Assembly (NCBI GenBank): GCA_028278555.1
Contig: JANQEA010000035.1
Coordinates: forward strand, 278,089-342,088
Origin: Candidatus Bipolaricaulota bacterium
GTDB taxonomy: Bacteria > Bipolaricaulota > Bipolaricaulia > UBA7950 > UBA9294
Direction of reading: 5' to 3'
Length of the DNA stretch: 64,000 nt
Shown here: in pieces, positions 61,105-64,000 of the stretch
Layout: every line of letters begins with the position of its first letter
Position numbering within the stretch: position 1 is the first letter of the stretch
The notes under the pieces: model-generated
What the model was told of the DNA's origin: nothing
The model's database searches: none
Seen by the model: the letters and a program-made list of their open reading frames with translations, nothing else
Made by a program: the position numbers and the translations under genes

Positions 61105-62816
61105 ACCTGCCGATTCCACGAAGCCTCCGATGGCAGATCGTCCTCGCGCTCTTCGCTATCGTCGTTGTCACCGTCGTCGTCAGCTGGCTCCTCGCCGCCC
61201 ACTTCACGAGGCGCGATTTCGAGACCTTCGTCACGATCGAGGTTCTTGAGCAGACGCGTGAGTACGCGCAGCTGCTCGAGGCTCAGTACAACGTCGAGGG
61301 GGATTTGGACGACCTCGCCGACTTCCTGATCGAGGAGGTCGGGTACGAGACGCCCTCCGCCGAATACGACGAGATCGATCTTCTCTTGGGCGAACTGAAC
61401 GTCTTCGAGTGGGATGAAGCGATCGCCTCTGAACTCGGGATTCCGCTCGAACGCTACTGGGAGGAGATCGAAGACGCGTCCCCCGCACAGATCGCCGAGG
61501 AACGCGGCTCCTCACCGGATGCTCTGGTCGCCGCCGTCATGCGATCGGAACGTGAACGGATCGATCGGGAGGAGTGGTTGGACGAGATCGAGACGGTCTT
61601 CCTTCTTTCCTATGTCATCGAGGAAGTCGAGGCCTACATCGAAGGCTGGGACGAAGACGACTCCTGGGAGGAGCTTGAGGAGTGGGAGGGCGAGCTTGCC
61701 AATCCGCTCCTCTACGAAGCGCCGATCCTGGTCTTGGATGCTGAAGGAGAGGTCCTCTTCGACGGCTCAGGGGGAGAGATCGACCTGCTTCCCGAGGAGC
61801 TCGATTCCGTCGTCGAAGGGTTCCCGATCCGCGACTGGCACGATGGGAGGATCGTTGGATTCGTCCTCCCTGCGCGCGAGCCCTGGGAGTTCGACGTCGA
61901 GGAGACGACGTTCCTCTATCGGACGCGGGATGGCCTGCTGATCGGGGGCTTGATCGCCGCTGCGATCGCGCTCGCCTTTGGAGCGTTCATCGCTCGACGG
62001 ATCTCGCGTCCGGTCACGACGCTCCGGCGCTCCGCGGCCCGACTCGCCGCCGGCGATGATGTCGACCGACTCCCGGTCACCCGAGGGGAGCTCGGCGCGA
62101 TGGGCGCCGCATTCAACGCGATGGCCGATTCACTCGAACAGCAGCGCGAAGTGCGAAGCCGGATGATCTCTGATCTGTCCCACGAGCTGAACACGCCGCT
62201 CTCCGTCATCCAACTCGAACTCGAGGCCCTACGAGACGGGATGCAGCCCCCGGACGAAGCGGTCGAGCACGTCCTCGGGGAACTCGAACTCCTCCGGAAC
62301 TTGGCCAGCGACGTCGGCCTTCTCGCCGAGAACGCTGCCGGCCTGCTTGCGATCCGGAAGGAAGTGGTCGATCTGACGGAGTTCCTCTCCGCGGCGGTCG
62401 GGCGCTGGCGGACACAGGCTGAGGCGGCCGGGGTCGACCTGACGGTCGTCACGCCGGAGGCCCCGCTCCTCGTCGAGGCCGACCCGACGCGGATTAGCCA
62501 GGCGCTCGGCAACCTGATCCGCAACGCGTTGCAGCACACATCTCAGGGCGGCGCGATCGAGATCGTCTGCGCTCGGCGGTCGGTCGAGCGGCTCGGAGGC
62601 ATCTGGAACACGATCTGCGTCAGCGACTCCGGCAGCGGCATCCCCCCCGACGCGCTCGAACGGATCTTCGAGCGAACGGTTCGGGGGAGCGGGGACCGAA
62701 CCGGGCGAGGCCTCGGCCTCACGATCGTCCGACAGATCGTCGAAGCACACGACGGCCGCGTCTGGGCCGAGAGCACACCCAACGTTGGCAGCACGTTTTG
62801 TATGGCGCTTCCATAG
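61101..62816 (+). CDS. Sensor histidine kinase with acidic, module-bearing extracellular domain
   Basis: A 571-aa kinase: TM1 (about 13-33), outer domain (34-275), TM2 (about 278-298), HAMP, HisKA with SHELNTPL (H361) and HATPase (NLIRNALQH, DSGSGIPP, GRGLGLTIV). The outer domain is Glu/Asp/Trp-rich and has ELGIPLERYWEEIED ... IAEERGSSPDALVAAVM at about 110-147, the same module as in the acidic protein. ATG overlaps the regulator stop codon. Its last seven codons form the start of the tandem repeat array. Confidence 0.93.
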   Translation: MNLPIPRSLRWQIVLALFAIVVVTVVVSWLLAAHFTRRDFETFVTIEVLEQTREYAQLLEAQYNVEGDLDDLADFLIEEVGYETPSAEYDEIDLLLGELNVFEWDEAIASELGIPLERYWEEIEDASPAQIAEERGSSPDALVAAVMRSERERIDREEWLDEIETVFLLSYVIEEVEAYIEGWDEDDSWEELEEWEGELANPLLYEAPILVLDAEGEVLFDGSGGEIDLLPEELDSVVEGFPIRDWHDGRIVGFVLPAREPWEFDVEETTFLYRTRDGLLIGGLIAAAIALAFGAFIARRISRPVTTLRRSAARLAAGDDVDRLPVTRGELGAMGAAFNAMADSLEQQREVRSRMISDLSHELNTPLSVIQLELEALRDGMQPPDEAVEHVLGELELLRNLASDVGLLAENAAGLLAIRKEVVDLTEFLSAAVGRWRTQAEAAGVDLTVVTPEAPLLVEADPTRISQALGNLIRNALQHTSQGGAIEIVCARRSVERLGGIWNTICVSDSGSGIPPDALERIFERTVRGSGDRTGRGLGLTIVRQIVEAHDGRVWAESTPNVGSTFCMALP

Positions 62817-63195
62817 GCTGGCTTGCAGAACCCGATAGGAGAACCGATATCGAGGGTTCTCCTCCGCGCCTGCTTCGGCAGGCGCGCGAAGCTCTTTCTG
62901 CATAGCGCTCCCGTAGAACACCGCCTGCGGAACCAATAGGAGAGCCGATATTGAGGGCTCTCCTCCGCGCCTGGCTTCACAGGCGCGCGAAGCAGCTTCT
63001 GCATCGCTCTTCCGTAGAGCGCCTCTTGCAGTGCCAACAGGAGAACCGATATCGAGGGTTCTCCTTCGCGCCTGCCGAAGCAGGCGCGCGGAGTTCATTC
63101 TGGTTCGCCCTTCCCTAGACCCTAGAGTGGCTCTACGGACCCTGACAGGAGAACCTCCATCGGTGGTTCTCCTCCGCGCCTGCTTGGCAGGCGCG
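62796..63195. repeat. Four tandem copies of a ~101-bp double-hairpin unit
   Basis: Units begin near 62796, 62896, 62997 and 63098. Each has (i) a conserved TTCTG...CCxTAG lead, (ii) hairpin 1 with 9-nt arms AGGAGAACC / GGTTCTCCT (62837-62863, 62938-62964, 63039-63065, 63147-63173), and (iii) hairpin 2 with arms CGCGCCTGC / GCAGGCGCG (62865-62886, 62966-62987, 63067-63088, 63175-63195). Copy 2 changes hairpin 1 to AGGAGAGCC / GGCTCTCCT, a compensatory pair. Hairpin 2 loops are TTCG, GCTTCA, CGAA and TTG. Array 3' to the kinase gene, before a convergent gene. Confidence 0.85.
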
Positions 63196-63203
63196 AAGCC
63201 CGC

Positions 63204-63782
63204 CTAGTCGATGGTCGCCATCCAGTCGGTCGATTCGTCGACCGACCGGCGGGGGCGTGCGTCCGGCGATTCGTCCGGATGGCCGATCGACAGGGCGGCG
63301 ACGAGATCTTCTTCCGGTCTACCGAGCCACTCGACGACGGCATCGTGTGCATAGAAGATGTCGGCGATCCAGAGCGAGCCGAGGTCCAGGTCGACGGCCG
63401 CCAGACAGACGTTCTGGATTGCTGCGCTGATCCCCTGAACGTCGATCATCCGAGCCCCCTCGAATCCCTTCCACTCCTCGGGGATCGGCAGCCCGAAGAA
63501 GACGACGGTTGCCGGCGCCTGTCGGATGATGGCCGCCGTTGCCGGGGCGCTGCCGACGTTCCCCCCCTGATCGCGGATCGCTTCGCAGCTTTGCTCGATC
63601 AGTTCGGCCAGATGCGTCCGCGCGTCCTCGGTCAGGACGACGAACCGCCACGGCTGGCGATTCTTGCCCGAAGGGGCTTGGATCGCCGCGTCGAGCAGCC
63701 GTTCGATCGTGGCGCGATCGAGCGGGTCGCTCTTGAAGCGGCGGATGCTCCGGCGTGCGGCGATGGCGTCGAGGGTGTTCAT
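63204..63782 (-). CDS. Nitroreductase family protein 2
   Basis: A 192-aa FMN oxidoreductase: RRSIRRFKSDPLDRATIERL, IQAPSGKNRQPWRFVV and AAIQNVCLAAVDLDLGSLWI. It is shorter than nitroreductase 1 and from another subgroup. ATG 63782 follows AGGAGG. Convergent with the two-component genes across the tandem repeat array. Confidence 0.9.
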   Translation of the reverse strand: MNTLDAIAARRSIRRFKSDPLDRATIERLLDAAIQAPSGKNRQPWRFVVLTEDARTHLAELIEQSCEAIRDQGGNVGSAPATAAIIRQAPATVVFFGLPIPEEWKGFEGARMIDVQGISAAIQNVCLAAVDLDLGSLWIADIFYAHDAVVEWLGRPEEDLVAALSIGHPDESPDARPRRSVDESTDWMATID

Positions 63783-64000
63783 GCGGGCCTCCTAGGGCGC
63801 GGGATACACGCACAGACTACCGTGCTCGGGCGGAAGCTGCATCGTGATCCGTGATCCTTGCTCACAGGAAGAGAACCGACTACGACTGGCGGGTCAGCCA
63901 GGCGCAGCAGACCGTAGGCCGAGCAGATACTGTTAGTCGCGGTGGCAGCTCTCGCGAGCTAGCCTGCGGACCCGCGCAGCAGCGCGTTGACTGCTCACCC

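Noticed and set aside
62796..63195. Repeat array as a CRISPR
   Set aside because: Units are about 101 bp with nearly no unique spacers and no cas genes; the structure is tandem duplication of two hairpins.
63783..64000. Structured RNA (tmRNA, RNase P or 6S) at the right edge
   Set aside because: Checked both strands for tmRNA tag and RNase P core motifs and found none; no gene could be supported there.

Overview
This window comes from a GC-rich bacterial chromosome with tightly packed genes. Joins are often 4-nt ATGA overlaps, and Shine-Dalgarno sites are strong (GGAGG type). The gene content points to an anaerobic or microaerophilic life: two aldo/keto reductases with ferredoxin-like tails, a flavodoxin, two FMN reductases, two nitroreductases, NifX-like and ferredoxin-MinD ATPase proteins, and ADP-forming acyl-CoA synthetase chemistry. 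I cannot place the phylum from sequence alone. A deep-branching anaerobe, for example a Bipolaricaulota/Acetothermia-like lineage, is a guess. I found no rRNA, tRNA, CRISPR array, transposase or integrase.

Layout. 1-3.1 kb (minus): partial lipid kinase, glycyl-tRNA synthetase, acetyltransferase. 3.1-9.1 kb (minus): a large solute-binding protein without permeases, then a two-gene unit encoding a 4-TM membrane protein and a Cache-domain protein that ends in what looks like a pentameric ligand-gated ion channel. 9.3-17.3 kb: small housekeeping and membrane genes (DinB-like, RHH regulator with CPBP protease, Nfu-like scaffold, dihydropyrimidinase-like hydrolase, PIG-L deacetylase, PD-(D/E)XK nuclease, CDF transporter) and a short operon behind a promoter flanked by two perfect palindromes. 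17.3-24.5 kb: a four-gene exported-protein operon (DUF362, TatT-like, GDPD, unknown), a tiny Cys-rich protein, an M20 peptidase and an alpha/alpha-repeat protein. 24.6-29.0 kb: a DUF134 regulator divergent from an ATGA-coupled run of DUF5320, two NifX-like proteins, two ferredoxin-bearing MinD ATPases and an Mrp/NBP35 ATPase, followed by an AhpD-like gene; this resembles the orange-protein (ORP) loci of sulfate reducers. 29.2-34.3 kb: CoA-transferase-GNAT fusion, ADP-forming acyl-CoA synthetase and a DRTGG/BioD-like protein. 34.3-36.4 kb: EF-G.

38.0-41.2 kb is a MerR-controlled operon (NmlR/AdhR-like regulator with one Cys, two Fe-S aldo/keto reductases, flavodoxin) with a textbook 19-bp-spacer promoter. 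41.3-47.8 kb is the most unusual region: an eight-gene minus-strand operon in which a GAF/PAS/HD-GYP protein and a GGDEF protein bracket six tandem STAS/SpoIIAA-like paralogues. The paralogues split by sequence into two types of three, and by the residue at a candidate phospho-acceptor position into four Ser and two Asp. This is probably a multi-input c-di-GMP/partner-switch signalling cassette.

48-63.8 kb: a PadR regulator with an FMN reductase-SCP2 fusion; a roughly 2-kb insertion-like block with a secreted CHAP-like protein, bounded by a 38-bp direct repeat; a nitrilase-GNAT fusion; a methyltransferase; two nitroreductases; a PLP decarboxylase; a DJ-1/PfpI protein; an acidic exported protein beside a two-component system whose sensor domain carries the same helical module; and, at the 3' end of the kinase gene, four tandem copies of a roughly 101-bp unit made of two covarying hairpins.
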